Source: Artemia franciscana
Lineage: Eukaryota; Arthropoda; Branchiopoda; Anostraca; Artemiidae
Assembly (NCBI RefSeq): GCF_032884065.1
Contig: NC_088871.1
Location: forward strand, 50,798,162-50,862,161
DNA: 64,000 nt
Direction: 5' to 3'
Of this stretch, positions 1 through 31,830 are shown piece by piece; position 1 is the first letter of the stretch, and each line of letters starts with the position of its first letter. The notes under the pieces were generated by a model, which was not told the origin of the DNA, did no database searches, and saw only the letters and a list, made by a program, of their open reading frames with translations. Made by a program: the position numbers and the translations under genes.

Positions 1-30
1 TATATATATAAAAATAAGTTGTCTGTCTGT

Positions 31-59
31 GGATGGATGGATGGATGGATGGATGGATG
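31..59. repeat. (GGAT)n microsatellite
   Basis: About seven GGAT units lie just inside the Helitron H1 5' end. The copy at 37725 has (TG)n in the same position, so this subterminal slot is prone to microsatellite growth. Confidence 0.9.
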
Positions 60-62
60 TGT

Positions 63-102
63 CAGGTGACGTCACCTGAAAAAACTGGATTAGGTGACGT
101 CA
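63..102. promoter_or_regulatory. Two TGACGTCA (CRE/ATF-type) palindromes in H1
   Basis: TGACGTCA occurs at 67-74 and 95-102. The first is the core of the perfect 16-bp palindrome CAGGTGACGTCACCTG (63-78). The octamer is the known cAMP-response-element core. That it works here as a promoter or as a transposase-binding site is inference from its recurrence in all four Helitron 5' ends. Confidence 0.45.
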
Positions 103-104
103 AA

Positions 105-560
105 ACTGAAAAAACTAAAAAAAGGCAAAAACTACAAAAAAAACTAAAAACTAATAAAAAAAATAAAAAAGCTAAAAAACTAAAAAAACTATAAAGGTAA
201 AAACCAATAAAAAACTAAAAAAAAAACTGAAAAAACTAAAAAAAGGCAAAAACTACAAAAAAAAACTAAAAACTAATAAAAAAAGTAAAAAAGCTAAAAA
301 ACTAAAAAAACTATAAAAACTAAAAAAAGGTAAAAAACTAAAAAAAAATAAAAAATAAAAAAAAACTAAAAAAAAGGAAAAAACTGAAAAATAAGCTAAA
401 ATAAAGGTAAAAACCAATAAAAAACTAAAAAAAAGGAAAAAACTAATAAATGACGACACTCAAAGAGAAAGCGACCAGGACAAAAGGAATGTTCGATTAG
501 CAATCAACAAAGCACCGGGACACAGAAAAAATCTAAAAATCTAAATAAGCTAAAAAAGAA
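105..560. repeat. A-rich AAAAACT simple-repeat tract in H1
   Basis: A long run of imperfect AAAAACTAAAAA units with almost no T or G on this strand. The complementary tract recurs at 22540-23720 in Helitron H3. Reading frames across it (Phe/Ser-rich on the minus strand) are products of low complexity, not genes. Confidence 0.85.
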
Positions 561-599
561 AAAAAAGGAAAAAAATAAAGGAGAAAAACAAAACTAAAA

Positions 600-760
600 A
601 ACGAATGTATATACAGACCGGGACACCGGGATACAAATGATGACCGGGACCCGGGACACAGGGAATATAAATGACGACCGGGACACAGGGACACAACTAC
701 AACGGGGACACCGGGGGAAACAGGGGGATGTAAATGACGACCGGGACACCGGGACAGGGA
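600..760. repeat. CCGGGACA minisatellite in H1
   Basis: Imperfect units of about 27-35 bp built on ATGACGACCGGGACACAGGG. Blocks of the same unit lie in Helitrons H2 (3225-3360), H3 (22405-22800) and H4 (37915-38210), so it belongs to the family. Confidence 0.8.
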
Positions 761-959
761 ATGGTCGATTAGCAATCACCATCAACAAAGCTCAAGGGCA
801 ATCATTAGAATCATGAGGTATAGATCTGAATACAGATTGTTTTCCCATGGACCATTATATGTTGCATGTTCAAGAGTCGGTAAACCTGACAATCTATTTA
901 TATGCAAAGACAATGGGACAGCAAAGAATGTTGTATATTCGCAAGTTTTACGTAGTTAA
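760..959 (+). pseudogene. C-terminal remnant of a Helitron PIF1-like helicase
   Basis: From 766 the frame reads TINKAQGQSLE and, after a shift, LYVACSRVGKPDNLF and AKNVVYSQVLRS. These match the last conserved motifs and the C-terminus of Helitron-encoded PIF1-family helicases. An in-frame TGA at 814-816 and a missing base near 844 break it; the H4 copy keeps an extra T there. The frame ends at TAA 957-959. The rest of the protein is absent. The same TGA and the same missing base occur in H3, so the damage is older than the spread of these copies. Confidence 0.8.
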
Positions 960-1102
960 AACCATATATATATATATATATCTATATTCACAGGTGGGAC
1001 ATAGGGACACAACTACAATGGCGCGTAACTATTATGGCGCGTAACGACTTACGCGCGCGGGGGGGCTTGGGGGGGGCGCGAAGCGCCCCCACCAACTAGG
1101 TG

Positions 1103-1136
1103 TTGGGGTGGCGCGAAGCGCCACCCCAACAGCTAG
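1103..1136 (+). other. Helitron 3' terminal hairpin and CTAG end (H1)
   Basis: A perfect 12-bp stem (1103-1114 with 1118-1129, loop GAA) is followed after three bases by CTAG at 1133-1136 and a T. This is the canonical Helitron 3' terminator. A second hairpin, GGGGGCGCGAAGCGCCCCC, lies just upstream. Confidence 0.85.
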
Positions 1137-1207
1137 TATATTATATATATAGTATATAGTATATATATTATATATATATACTAGTATATATATAGTATAT
1201 ATATATA
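1137..1207. repeat. TA-rich spacer between two head-to-head Helitron tails
   Basis: Imperfect TATATAGTATA sequence separates the 3' end of H1 (+) from the 3' end of H2 (-). It is either the A/T target or an expanded (TA)n. Confidence 0.7.
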
Positions 1208-1375
1208 CTAGCTGTTGGGGTGGCGCGAAACCCCAACACCTAGTTGGTGGGGCGCTTCGCGCCCCCCCCAAGCCCCCCCGCGCGCGTAAGTCGTTACGCG
1301 CCATATTAGTTACGCGCCATTGTAGTTGTGTCCCTGTGTCCCACCTGTGAATATAGATAGATTTATATATGTGTT

Positions 1376-1573
1376 TCAAACTACGTAAAAATTGCGAATA
1401 TACAACATTTTTGGCTTTCCTACTACTGGGAGCTTTCCGTTTCCAATTGCCAGCAATTGATCTGAAAATGTTTGACCAGAGTCATCGTTTTGCAATCGGA
1501 CACGCATATTTGTAGTTAATTTTAATATTTTTACGTGTGCCCATAAATTAGAATTTTTCAGGCAAGCATTCAT
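1376..1573 (-). pseudogene. Displaced helicase segment (LTTNMRV motif)
   Basis: The 65-residue frame contains NLWAHVKILKLTTNMRV and LLAIGNGKLP, typical of the middle of a Helitron PIF1-like helicase. In intact proteins this block comes before the LPADFCN...AILAPKN block. Here it lies after it on the coding strand, so the element has been rearranged. A repeat near 1590-1640 (AACTACGTAAAAATTGCG) also occurs at 1380 and may mark the duplication or recombination point. Confidence 0.7.
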
Positions 1574-1675
1574 TTCGTCTGCAGGAGTTAAACTACGTAA
1601 AAATTGCGAATATACAACATTCTTGGCTTTCCCATTGTCTGTGCATATACAAAGCCGTATGTACTAATAATGACG

Positions 1676-1984
1676 TCATATGCAAACGCTCTTTTTACAA
1701 ACAAACAAACATGCATACTTAACCGCTTCATTTGGTTCCAAAACTGTGTCGATTGACTTGTAAAGGACTGCCTGGTCTCGAATCTTGGTCAGAACAATAT
1801 TGTTGATTTCGTGGACGTCTATATTTTTGGGTGCGAGAATCGCTCTTTCACTTAGCCATTTATTATTTTTATAATTTTTTAGAATATTCGGAAAAACTTT
1901 TTCAATCAATTCATTTTTGGACGTCACTAAATTACAGAAATCAGCAGGTAGTTGTATACGTCCTGAAATTGAGTATCGTATCAT
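1676..1984 (-). pseudogene. Helitron helicase C-proximal segment
   Basis: Residues include RIQLPADFCNLV and ERAILAPKNIDVHEINN, the late conserved blocks of Helitron PIF1-like helicases. It follows directly after the segment ending near 1985-2000, with the ATP-binding core missing. It overlaps the upstream segment in another frame, so the join is a deletion plus a frameshift. Confidence 0.75.
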
Positions 1985-2219
1985 AAATGTTTTTTTGTTC
2001 CGACGTTAACTTGGAAATGTTATTTTGTACATACGACAATAGATCACTCGTACTGTAACTTTGTTCACGATCCAATTCTACACATGTCGAAACAGCAGCG
2101 ATACGGTTAGATGAAGGCATTCCCAAATCCTGAAGAGGTTTGTTTGCCATACGTACGCACAAATCTTCTATAATAACTAAAGTGTAGTTATAAATTTCTG
2201 ATGTAAAATCAAAAGTCAT
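1941..2219 (-). pseudogene. Helitron helicase N-proximal segment, truncated before Walker A
   Basis: The frame contains VIIEDLCVRMANKPLQDLG and KLTSEQKNIYDTIL. In Helitron helicases the LTxEQ stretch lies just before the Walker A loop. Here the sequence breaks right after it, and neither a GGTGKT-type loop nor a Walker B follows. The remnant cannot encode an active ATPase. Confidence 0.75.
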
Positions 2220-2240
2220 ATCTGACGTCTCTAACTGTTT

Positions 2241-2966
2241 TCAATGGAGTATATCTACGGACATTTTTGACTTATATTTTCCCCATAACTCTGTAGGAGC
2301 TGATGGAGAGCAAGTTGTTAAAATGATGCCAAACAATGCACGAATTTCACTTGGGGTTGACGTTTCGCACGCGTCATTGATGCAGTTATCCCAGCGTTGG
2401 TCATTCTCCAATAAATTCAGAGCTTGGCATGCACTACGGTAAGTGTCATGTATAGTACCGTTTACAGTTCTCAAATACTCAAAGGATGTCGGACCGGGTA
2501 CATTCACCAAAAGCAGGCGTAGAAAGAAGCATTCATGTTGATTGGGGTGACCGGTGTAGAGTCTTCCTATCGTGGTATCTTTGAAGATGGTAGGTTGGCC
2601 GTCGACTGACTTACCCTGTTTTCGATGTTCAAATACTTTATTTTTAGTATTCCACGTGTAATACGAAGGCACTTCAGTATACAGCAGTTTTTTTGCAAAA
2701 GAATCATTTTTGCAAAGCGAATAAAAAGCTGTTAATTTTGTATCCGGTGGATTCAGGGCTCTTTGTTGCACGTTGGTTTCCGAGAAATAAACACGTTGAC
2801 CATTCTGTAAATGTACCGCTAAGTGAACAACAGCTGGACTACGTTCATGTATCGGAAATGAAAGAATTCGCCAAACAGCTTCATTACTGCTTATGTATCT
2901 TCCAGCCTGATATTTTACGATTTCGTCGAAATCTTTGATTTTGGGCTGCAAGCCAAAAACTGCCAT
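2241..2966 (-). pseudogene. Helitron Rep-to-helicase linker segment (241 codons)
   Basis: An open frame of 241 codons with MAVFGLQPKIKDFDEI, YISSNEAVWRIL, HERSPAVVHLAVHL, ETPSEIR-like and LFGIILTTCSP blocks. These are conserved between the Rep nuclease and PIF1 helicase parts of animal Helitron proteins. It is the best-preserved coding piece of H2. A frameshift near 2220-2240 separates it from the next helicase segment. The HUH Rep motif region itself is not visible upstream; only the minisatellite and a short N-terminal ORF lie there. Confidence 0.8.
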
Positions 2967-3224
2967 GTCACTGCCTTTGTTGACGTATTTACATATGTAT
3001 TTGATTGCCTTTACGGAGTTACAGTATTCAACGTTTATGTGTGCATTAAATGTTTTTGATAATAATGAGGAATATGGAACAACCCACTGGTTATCTACTT
3101 CGATGGTGGTACCGTTGCCATTGTAGGTTCTTCAGTCATTTTACAATTAGAAATTTCTCTTTCAACGGTCTTCTTACAATTAAAAATTTGTCTTTGAACG
3201 ATATTCTTAAATACCTCTGGTCGT

Positions 3225-3360
3225 CATTTATATTCCCTGTGTCCCGGTCGTCATTTGTGTCCCGGTATCCCAGTCTGTAATTTCTCTTTGAGTGTCCCGG
3301 TCGTTATTTATATTCCCTCTGTCCCGGTCGTCATTTGTGTCCCGGTCTGTAATTTCTCTT
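3225..3360. repeat. CCGGGACA minisatellite in H2
   Basis: Units of GTCCCGGTCGTCATTT type (minus-strand equivalent of the H1 block), with varying spacers. It occupies the place where the Rep domain would be expected, so the coding region may have been lost here. Confidence 0.75.
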
Positions 3361-3429
3361 TGAGTGTTTTTCTTTTTAGTATTTTTTAGTTTTTTACATT
3401 TTTTCTTTTTTCAGTTTTCTTTTTCTTCT

Positions 3430-3780
3430 TTATTTTTCAGCTTCACTATGAAATACATATCGCCGAACCTTTGTTTTTTTAACTAAAATCTGGTAGGCAT
3501 TGATGACCTTATCCAAGTCAAAATCCCAAACCCAATCATCATCGCTATCATTTTCAGTTTTGATATGTTTTGACTCTCGCTGTCCAGGTGGATCTTCATC
3601 TAACTGCGCGGTTTTGCGTTCTTTAGCCTCAATTGTGTTTCCTTGCTGTTCTTTTGATTCCTCGGCACGCTTTCTTTTCTGACTTTCTCTATCAGCAGCA
3701 AGTTTTTTGGCATAGACTCTTTGAGCATCTTCATCGGCTTTTGCCATGGTAAGTTCATCAGTCATTATAAACTTAAACAT
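3430..3780 (-). pseudogene. Charged N-terminal ORF of Helitron H2
   Basis: A 116-codon frame rich in Lys, Glu and Arg (for example DRESQKRKRAEESKEQQ), with an acidic DSDDDWVWDFDLD stretch. Charged, coiled-coil-like leaders with EES.EQ..RLEA.R repeats are common at the start of arthropod Helitron Rep/helicase proteins, and position at the 5' end of H2 fits that. I assign it by position and composition only. It is cut off from the downstream coding pieces. Confidence 0.45.
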
Positions 3781-3821
3781 TAATAGATTTCTACGTGAAC
3801 ATATGTCTTAAATATCTTGAA

Positions 3822-3893
3822 TGACGTCAACGTCAAAGCAAAAATGACGACAACTAATTTCATGACGTCAGTGGACACAGAACCATGACGTCA
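3822..3893. promoter_or_regulatory. Three TGACGTCA palindromes at the H2 5' end
   Basis: Perfect TGACGTCA at 3822-3829, 3863-3870 and 3886-3893, within about 120 bp of the H2 5' terminus and upstream of its first ORF (3780). The position fits an element promoter, but function is inferred. Confidence 0.45.
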
Positions 3894-3926
3894 CCTGATC
3901 CACAGACAGACACGCAGACAGACAAC

Positions 3927-3928
<2 letters not shown>

Positions 3929-3994
<66 letters not shown>

Positions 3995-3995
3995 A

Positions 3996-4072
<77 letters not shown>
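3929..4072. repeat. (TA)n tract
   Basis: Nearly pure TA dinucleotides with a few TTTA or TCTA interruptions. All Helitrons here carry a TA tract between the helicase end and the CACAGGTGGGACACAGGG tail. Confidence 0.9.
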
Positions 4073-4074
<2 letters not shown>

Positions 4075-4190
4075 ATTCACAGGTGGGACACAGGGACACA
4101 ACTACAATGGCGCGTAACTAATATGGCGTGTAACGACATACGCGTGCGGGGGGGCTTGCGGGGGAACGCGTGCGCCACCCCAACAGCTAC
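4073..4190 (+). mobile_element. Helitron 3' tail joined to copy A
   Basis: TTCACAGGTGGGACACAGGG through CCACCCCAACAGCTAC matches the tails of H1 and H4, although the last base is C rather than G and the hairpin is eroded. It is followed by TTTACTATACTT, the same right flank as Helitron H4 in copy B. The A and B insertions therefore occupy the same site. Confidence 0.75.
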
Positions 4191-5538
4191 TTTACTATAC
4201 TTTTCTAGTTTTTCTTGTTATAAGTCACTCTTAAAGAAATTCACAACCATTTTGTTTTTGGTAAACCAAAAAAAAAGACAAGAATCATTTTTGTGATTTT
4301 CATAGCTTTATATTCTTTGCTTATATTAGCATCATTCCAATTATAAGTTCCTGTCCATTTGTCGAAGAATGCTCAATATTTTTGAATTAATAAAAATATG
4401 GTTGGCCTATGTTTGATTATTGCCCTTATATGATTTATTTTAGTCATCTTTCTTAAAATAAACACAAAAAAGCTACGTTTTCGGACTAAAAAAAGTAACA
4501 AAGATAATGTATATACAAACATAAGGTAATAGATTATGAGAGTTCATTTCAGCAATATTTAAAACACATTTGTATTTTTTGTAACAATATCAGCAAAATC
4601 CATTATCAGCTAAAAGTTCCAATTCTAGGCTTTCATTCTAGAATCTACTTTGTAAAAGCATTTAATTTTTTTATGAATATAAAAGCCCTGCTGAGCAGGA
4701 AAACAAAACTGGAGCAAGCTTATGGTCCGTTTAGACACATAGAAAACTTATTCGTACAAGGACAACTAGGTCAAGTTATGATTGAAAAATTGAGAGCTAG
4801 GACTAATTAGACTAAAACCAAGACAGACAGTTTCTGTGAGATATAAAGCTGGCTTTACTTTTTTGGAGATGTATAAAATTTATTATTACCCCCCCCCCCC
4901 CCCTAATGATGATATTTTATCATCCTAGGGCAAAAGTAAAGTTGATAGACATACATTAAAAGTAATTCAAATCGGATTCTTCTTTGGCAAAAAGCATTTG
5001 GACTCATCTTTTGGGGTCCTTGTGGCTTTGAAGTTGGCTGATCCTCCTCTATGGTATTGATTTTTATACTTCCAAAACGGAAACAAAACTACTTCGGCTA
5101 TTTTCAATGGGATAAACTGAGGGCTATTAGTTCTCTGGACTATTTAAAGGCGACTAGAAATATTTTCAGCTTTTTTTTTATCTCACTCCAAACTCAAAAC
5201 CTCAGCTTAGCCCCTCTTTGCACGTTGCAAGTCTCTAAGTCAAGTTTATTTTTTACAATGTATCTTCCTATTGCATATTATTTTTACATATAGGATTTTT
5301 GAATTGGATATCAAATATTGGTTTTGGATAAGAACCATGAAATCTTGAACTTTCGTGTGCTTCCTGTAATACTTTTTCGCACCCGAATTCCCCGAAACTC
5401 CTGAATTTAAAAGTTCGTCAGAATACAAACACTGTTAGAATTTGGGAAAGAAAGGATTACTGGGAACCAGTTGGCGTGACTATTGTATAAATTTTCATTG
5501 AATTTATCTGAATTAATCCGTATAAGTTAGCATTTGAA
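4191..5538. other. Upstream region of the RNF41-like gene
   Basis: No ORF with recognisable homology. The region is AT-rich with a C15 run at 4889-4903. It is conserved in all three copies apart from the B-specific replacement, so it probably holds the 5' UTR and promoter. I cannot place a TATA box or start site. Confidence 0.4.
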
Positions 5539-26649
<21,111 letters not shown>

Positions 26650-26672
26650 GAACTGTTTACAGTTCCTAAACC

Positions 26673-29008
26673 ACAGTTTTAGCACAGTTTAAACGCACAG
26701 TTTAGTTGAAACAATTTGACACAGTTTTGTGACAACGAACTGTTTGATAGTCACTGAAACAAATGAAGGGTTTTTGATAACAAGTATTGCATTAAGATAA
26801 TCTGCGTTTTAACCTAATTCCAATTATATAAGTGTCCATAAGTTTTAAGTTCGAGCCTGAGAAAATGTGTTTGATCTTTTCGTGTTGGTATAGTTTCATA
26901 TTTGCGTTTGAAGATAATAAAATTGATCACTTCAAGTGCTTACCTCGAATTTTTAAAGTGTTGAAACGGACTTTAAAGCGTGTTTGGACTTCTGTGTATT
27001 TTAGTGTCCTAACCAATAAAACCTTGCGCAAAGAATTTTCAGTTTCTCCAATTAGTTTCAGCAAATATTCATAGTTATTCTGTTTTTTACAGTATATGAA
27101 TAATTTATTCACAAATATGATTGTTTACACATAAATATTTGTAATTTATCATTTATTTATTATTATTATTTAATAATAATACATAAATGACCTTCAATGA
27201 CCAAAAGTAGGTTTACCGTGTACTTTATACCTCTAACATGTTTGCTAGAGAAGTATTTATCTCTATTTGTTAGAGGTATTTATCTGTAACATGTCGAACA
27301 TATGCAACATTCGACTTGTTGCATATGTTATTCTTATATAAATGGGGTTTTCAGAGCAAACCTCTTTACAAGCTCGTATCCATTTTCTTAAATTTGCATA
27401 AATAATTTGATGAATAAAACACTGTAAACATTTTTGATACAAATCAATTTACAGAACACTATGCTAAACTTCATGTAACTAAATGGTAGCTTGTAGCCTC
27501 TTTAATGAGTTGAACCACAATTTCAGTCCTTTTGTAAGCCTTTTAAAGTAAACAAAAAATACATTTAAACATTAATTTAACATATTTAATATTAAAGAGA
27601 TTGCCTAGCGTCTCTGACAGCTTTCTTCCGTTTAAGCAACTATAGAATCCTAAACTTTGACATTACTTTAACAAGATTATAATCGGACCTTCAAGGGTAA
27701 GTTACGGTAGATCCTGATCTAACAAGAAGGCACTATATGTATTTAATGCTAACATTACGGTTACTGGAACTAATGCCACTAAGGATATTGAGGTGAAACT
27801 TTTTGGGGGAGTTTCAATAAAAAAAAAACAACTATATGCATGCAGGTTTTCAAAAGAGTATATAAGGACAAAGAGTTGGAACAAAATTCGAACTTTGTGT
27901 AAAAAGTGAGGTATTGACGAGGGGGCGAACCCCCTCATATACTTAAAAGTAGTATTATAGGCAGCGTCCCTCTTTAATAGCTAGAGATATAGAGATATTG
28001 ACTTTTGAAATTGCTAGTTCGATTGGAAACTAAAATTTTTAGTACTCTTTTTAAGAGTCAAAAGAGATTGAAGAGCAAGCAGCCTTCCTCTGAATCCCAT
28101 TCATTTTCCATACAGATCCAGTCAAAAGTTTTAGGCATACATTTTGTTCAGTATAGTAGAACGGTCCAGTAAATATGTCTCTAGAGATGTTGAATGTGTC
28201 AACCCCCACAATTAAGCAATTAGTCCATAATATTTTAAAATTAATGTTGCTTAAAAATTAATCAAAAGGAACTGTATGTATGGCTGCCAATAAGACACCA
28301 CAGCAATATATCGAAAATTACTCTTACGTTGAAACTTTCGGGGCTACTGCTATTACCAATCTTGCTCTTACAATTCAAATATTTAAAAATATGTAATTGT
28401 ATGCAGTTTGTCAAAGAGCATAGATAGAATTTTTTGGGAATGGTATTAAGCTTTGTTTTTCTGGTCAACTTGAGGAGACATAAAATTAGATGACAAAATA
28501 CTATCTTTGTCAGGATTAAAAATAGTTGAAAAAGATTCTCCAATACACAAACAGCAAGGCAAACTATGAGTTCTTATAGAAAAAAACAAAGATATAAAAT
28601 ATTTATCTTTCCAAAAAAAAGACAATGCCATTAAAATAAAACAGAAATTAATTTTAAACCTCTTTTCAAAAAACAATGTTTTCAAAGAAAAGTAGAAACC
28701 CTTAAGCCAAAAAATAAATTCAAAATTTTTCCAAGCGTAAAACTGCTACAAATTGCCATGAATAAATAAATGAAACCCAGAATTAACAGAAATTAAATAG
28801 CCGAATCAACCTCAAAACCGGCAAAAATGAACATAAATAGGGCTGGAAACCTCCATTACTTCTCTAAACAATGAGATAATTTGCACTTTACTAAAAAATG
28901 AAAACGGAATACATTTTAAATGTTTCTACTTTGTTAACTTAATAAATTAAAAATTATAAGGATAAAATATCGGTAAATGTATATTGAATAAACAACTCAC
29001 GTTTAATT

Positions 29009-29009
<1 letters not shown>
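26673..29009. other. Region 3' of the RNF41-like gene
   Basis: Non-coding and AT-rich. It must contain the 3' UTR, but several AATAAA-like sites exist and none stands out. Stretches at about 27715-27945 and 28262-28350 share GTTGAAACTTT/GGTGAAACTTTTTGGGG-type blocks and look like degenerate members of one repeat family. A short hairpin, GAGGGGGCGAACCCCCTC, is at about 27918-27935. Confidence 0.45.

Positions 29010-29039
<30 letters not shown>
29010..29039. repeat. T30 homopolymer
   Basis: Thirty consecutive T. It could be the tail of a minus-strand retroposon, but I recognise no element beside it. Confidence 0.9.
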
Positions 29040-29040
<1 letters not shown>

Positions 29041-29794
29041 TAATGTAATGTTAGTTAATCCGATGTTAGGTTGTTCAAAATGATGATTATTTTCGTGCGG
29101 AAACTGGGAAGGGTTTCCATAAGATATATTGTTGGAGTTATTGGAAGGGATTCTTTGAGTTTCTTTCTCTCTTTTCTATTATGTATCTCTCTTTCTTGTT
29201 TTTCACTTTATCTTGCTCTATACTCCTCTTAGTGCTTTTTTGTATCTATAGAGGTTTCAAATATGTTATATTTATATCTATTTGGCTTATAAGTAATATT
29301 TTGAGGTCGTATGCCTGAAACATAATTTTCTCGAGGTAAGTTCAGCGCAATTAAATATGACTTGTAAAGCAATAGCTTATTAGCAGTTTTACTGTGCAAA
29401 AAAATATTTTTGCTAAATTCAGATCAATACTTCTATTTAAAATGACACCCAAATTACAAAAAAACACTAAAATTAAACTGAAGTAATTAACAAAAATTAC
29501 TTGCAGAGTGATTCCTTATCGGAAATTAGGGACCCTGTATGTCAGAGGGTAATGACAGTTTACAGATATAAGTATATTTGTTGATTTGTATAATCACGGG
29601 CATGATTATAAATGTTCAGCTTGGCGAGTCCAGCTCAAACCCACAACAAACAGGTGATATTCATGGTTAAAATTTGTCTAAGATTAAAAAAGAAAAAATT
29701 CAACTTCTGCGATGCGAATTATCAGTTTGCATGATTGGTGGTTAATGATTGATTGGCAATAAGCTCCAAAATGGTTTTATTCTTCAAAACATAT

Positions 29795-30095
29795 TTTCAA
29801 AACATCTTCAAACATATTTTTCTTTTATAAATGGCCAAAAAGTTTGGAATTCGAGAGTGCCGGACATCTTATTTAGCTCAAGAAAACTGTTGTTTTAAGA
29901 ACCACTTGAAACTCTTGCCTAAAACTTGAGAGAAGAATCTTAAATAATACCAAGGTCTTCAAACACATTTTTTTTTTAAGTGGCTGAACAGTTTGAAATT
30001 TGAGAGTGTCGAACATCTTGTTTAGCTTAAGATAGACTGTTGTTTTAAGAACCACTTGAAACTCTTGCTTAAAACTCGTAACAAGAATCTTAATT
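29795..30095. repeat. Two-unit tandem repeat of about 145 bp
   Basis: Both units contain GAGTGCCGGACATCTT/GAGTGTCGAACATCTT, then TGTTGTTTTAAGAACCACTT and GAAACTCTTGC. Units run about 29800-29955 and 29957-30095 with roughly 15 percent difference. Confidence 0.8.
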
Positions 30096-30099
30096 CTTA

Positions 30100-31436
30100 T
30101 TTCAATACCAACTACTAATGTCATCTCATTCTGCTAAGAGCTTTAATCTTTACATCGTCCTGTGAAGATCCCCTTACTTTACGTAACGTCACCATAAAAT
30201 GAAAATTTAGCAGAAAAACTGCTTTTTTTCAACCCCCTGGGAGTCGCCAAAGAAATTTACTTTAGATGGAGAAAAGGGGGGATGAAGTGCTACAAGGTTT
30301 TTCACTGAGACTAAAATATCAATATCTATCTTTTTCTATTTATACATAATAAAACAACTGAAAAGATCTGAAAAGATCTTTTCATGAAAAACTGAAAAGA
30401 TCTGCTATGTTCTTTTTTTACCAACGAAAAAGGTTAAACTATCACCTCAAGACCTCAGTTTCTCTGCTCCTTCAGCTGAAATTTAGTTTCTACAAAAAAA
30501 AAAAATCCCGTCAAAACTAAGATAAGTCTGTATAATTCACCTATCCAGAGAAGCAGGTATATCTTTGGCTTTATGATAATAAATGGATAATTTTTTAGTT
30601 TTCACTGTCATTTTCACTTGATTTGGAAAAATTGCCTCTCAACAATTTAAAATTTAATCCCTCAACGGTGGAACCGTTGTAACCAGTGTCAGAAGTGGTT
30701 GAAGTGGAATTGGATATCATTATATTAAAAAAAAAATATCTAAGAATGTCTTAGGAGTGAAGAGGGGTGCAAAAGGGGCAATAATGCTTTACGGTGACAC
30801 ATTCGTTTCTAAGGGTGCAGGTAATCCTACAAAATAAACGGTTATTATAGATATTTATTTTGGCCAAAAAGACTGTCCCGTAGCAAAGTGGCATTTTTCA
30901 AGCATTTTGTGGTAAAAACAACGATTCAAGCCAAAAAGCTATTGTGTGAAAATTCTGAGATAGTCAATTGATTTAGAATTATCGAAAAAAATATACGCGT
31001 ATTGAGCCTCCTATTTCAGAGGCAGTAATGACGTACTTAATGGTTTCTAAAAGTACTGTTAGTCCTACAAAAAATGGTTAAAATAGACATTTATATTTTT
31101 CAGAGTAAGGTGTTATTTGGTGCTGTATTCATGAATTTGCAAATATATTCTATGTTTTTCCTTTATTTAGGATAAATATATTCCTATATTTATCTGAAGG
31201 CGCATTGAGAATCGGGCAATTAAATTTGCTCTTTTAGAAAAGTATTTTGTACTTTCTTTTAAGCTTTGCTGGCTCTTTACGAATATAATAGTCACTTTTA
31301 TCGCAAATTCAAATTTAAGTGCTTTTTTTTTACCTAACCCAACCTATCCTAACCTAACTATAAATAATTTTGGCACTGAGAAAACGTAGTATTATTTTGT
31401 CGGAAACGACCGATACTATTACTAGAACTACTAATG
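30100..31436. other. Non-coding stretch
   Basis: No gene seen. A GAAAAGATCTTTTCATGAAAA motif near 30363-30400 recurs at 32632-32690. Confidence 0.5.
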
Positions 31437-31830
31437 ACTCACTGCAGCACCAAGCCACCTGAGGCCAACACAGCTACGCACGCTTTTCTTCCAACATAAT
31501 CTATTAAGGCCTCCCTCTTTACACCCTCACAGGAAGCTCCCATTTCCTTTAAATCTTTATTTATGACATCCTTCCTACCCAGACGAGGACGACCTATTAA
31601 TCTATTAAGGCCTATTAATCTATTAAGGCCTCCCTCTTTACACCCTCACAGGAAGCTCCCATTTCCTTTAAATCTTTATTTATGACATCCTCCCTACCCA
31701 GACGAGGACGACCTGCTTTCCGTGTAGCCCCAGACGGTTGGCCAAAAAGGACAATCTTCGGCAATCTGTCATCCTTCATCCGCAAAATGACCGATAACTC
31801 ATACTTTAATTGAAATTTTTTCATTTTGAA
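31437..31830 (-). pseudogene. LINE C-terminal remnant (GRPRLG...DLKEMG), partly duplicated
   Basis: Minus-strand residues ILRMKDDRLPKIVLFGQPSG, RKAGRPRLGREDVI, DLKEMGASCEGVKREALIDY match the C-terminal tail of RTE-like LINE ORF2 proteins. A first copy of the last part lies at 31437-31597 and a second at 31626-31824, joined by a repeated TATTAATCTATTAAGG spacer. Confidence 0.65.

Larger units (their letters stand above)
1..1136 (+). mobile_element. Helitron H1 (non-autonomous, 5' end at window edge)
   Basis: The 3' end has the Helitron signature: a 12-bp GC-rich hairpin, then CAGCTAG, then a T. The 5' part (TATATATATAAAAATAAG, then TGACGTCA palindromes) matches the 5' end of the complete copy at 37725. 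The first bases of the element probably lie just outside the window. The interior carries a GGAT microsatellite, an A-rich tract, a CCGGGACA minisatellite and the broken C-terminus of a Helitron helicase. It has no intact Rep or helicase, so it could move only with enzymes supplied by another copy. Confidence 0.8.
1208..3940 (-). mobile_element. Helitron H2 with degenerate Rep/helicase
   Basis: On the minus strand the 3' end is CTAG at 1208-1211, preceded by a shortened hairpin. The 5' end lies near 3940 (AAATAAGTTGTCTGTCTG read on the minus strand). It is the largest family member here and the only one with substantial coding remains: an N-terminal charged region, the part between Rep and helicase, and helicase pieces in a scrambled order. 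Its 5' end merges into the (TA)n at 3929-4072, which belongs to the 3' part of another + strand Helitron, so H2 probably inserted there. Confidence 0.75.

Noticed and set aside
105-560. Phe/Ser-rich minus-strand frames (for example 253-459)
   Set aside because: They are translations of an AAAAACT simple repeat, without any domain or start context.
600-760. CRISPR-like appearance of regularly spaced CCGGGACA repeats
   Set aside because: Units and spacers are not of constant length, spacers repeat too, no cas genes are present, and the context is a eukaryotic Helitron.
533-788. Overlapping frames rich in CPGRHLY and PVSRSSF, also at 22371-23027 and 37899-38319
   Set aside because: They come from the CCGGGACA minisatellite read in several frames. 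Repetition gives open frames by chance.
3885-4121. Tyr/Ile-alternating ORFs over (TA)n, also at 23748-24068
   Set aside because: Pure TA dinucleotides translate as YIYI in any frame. Not coding.
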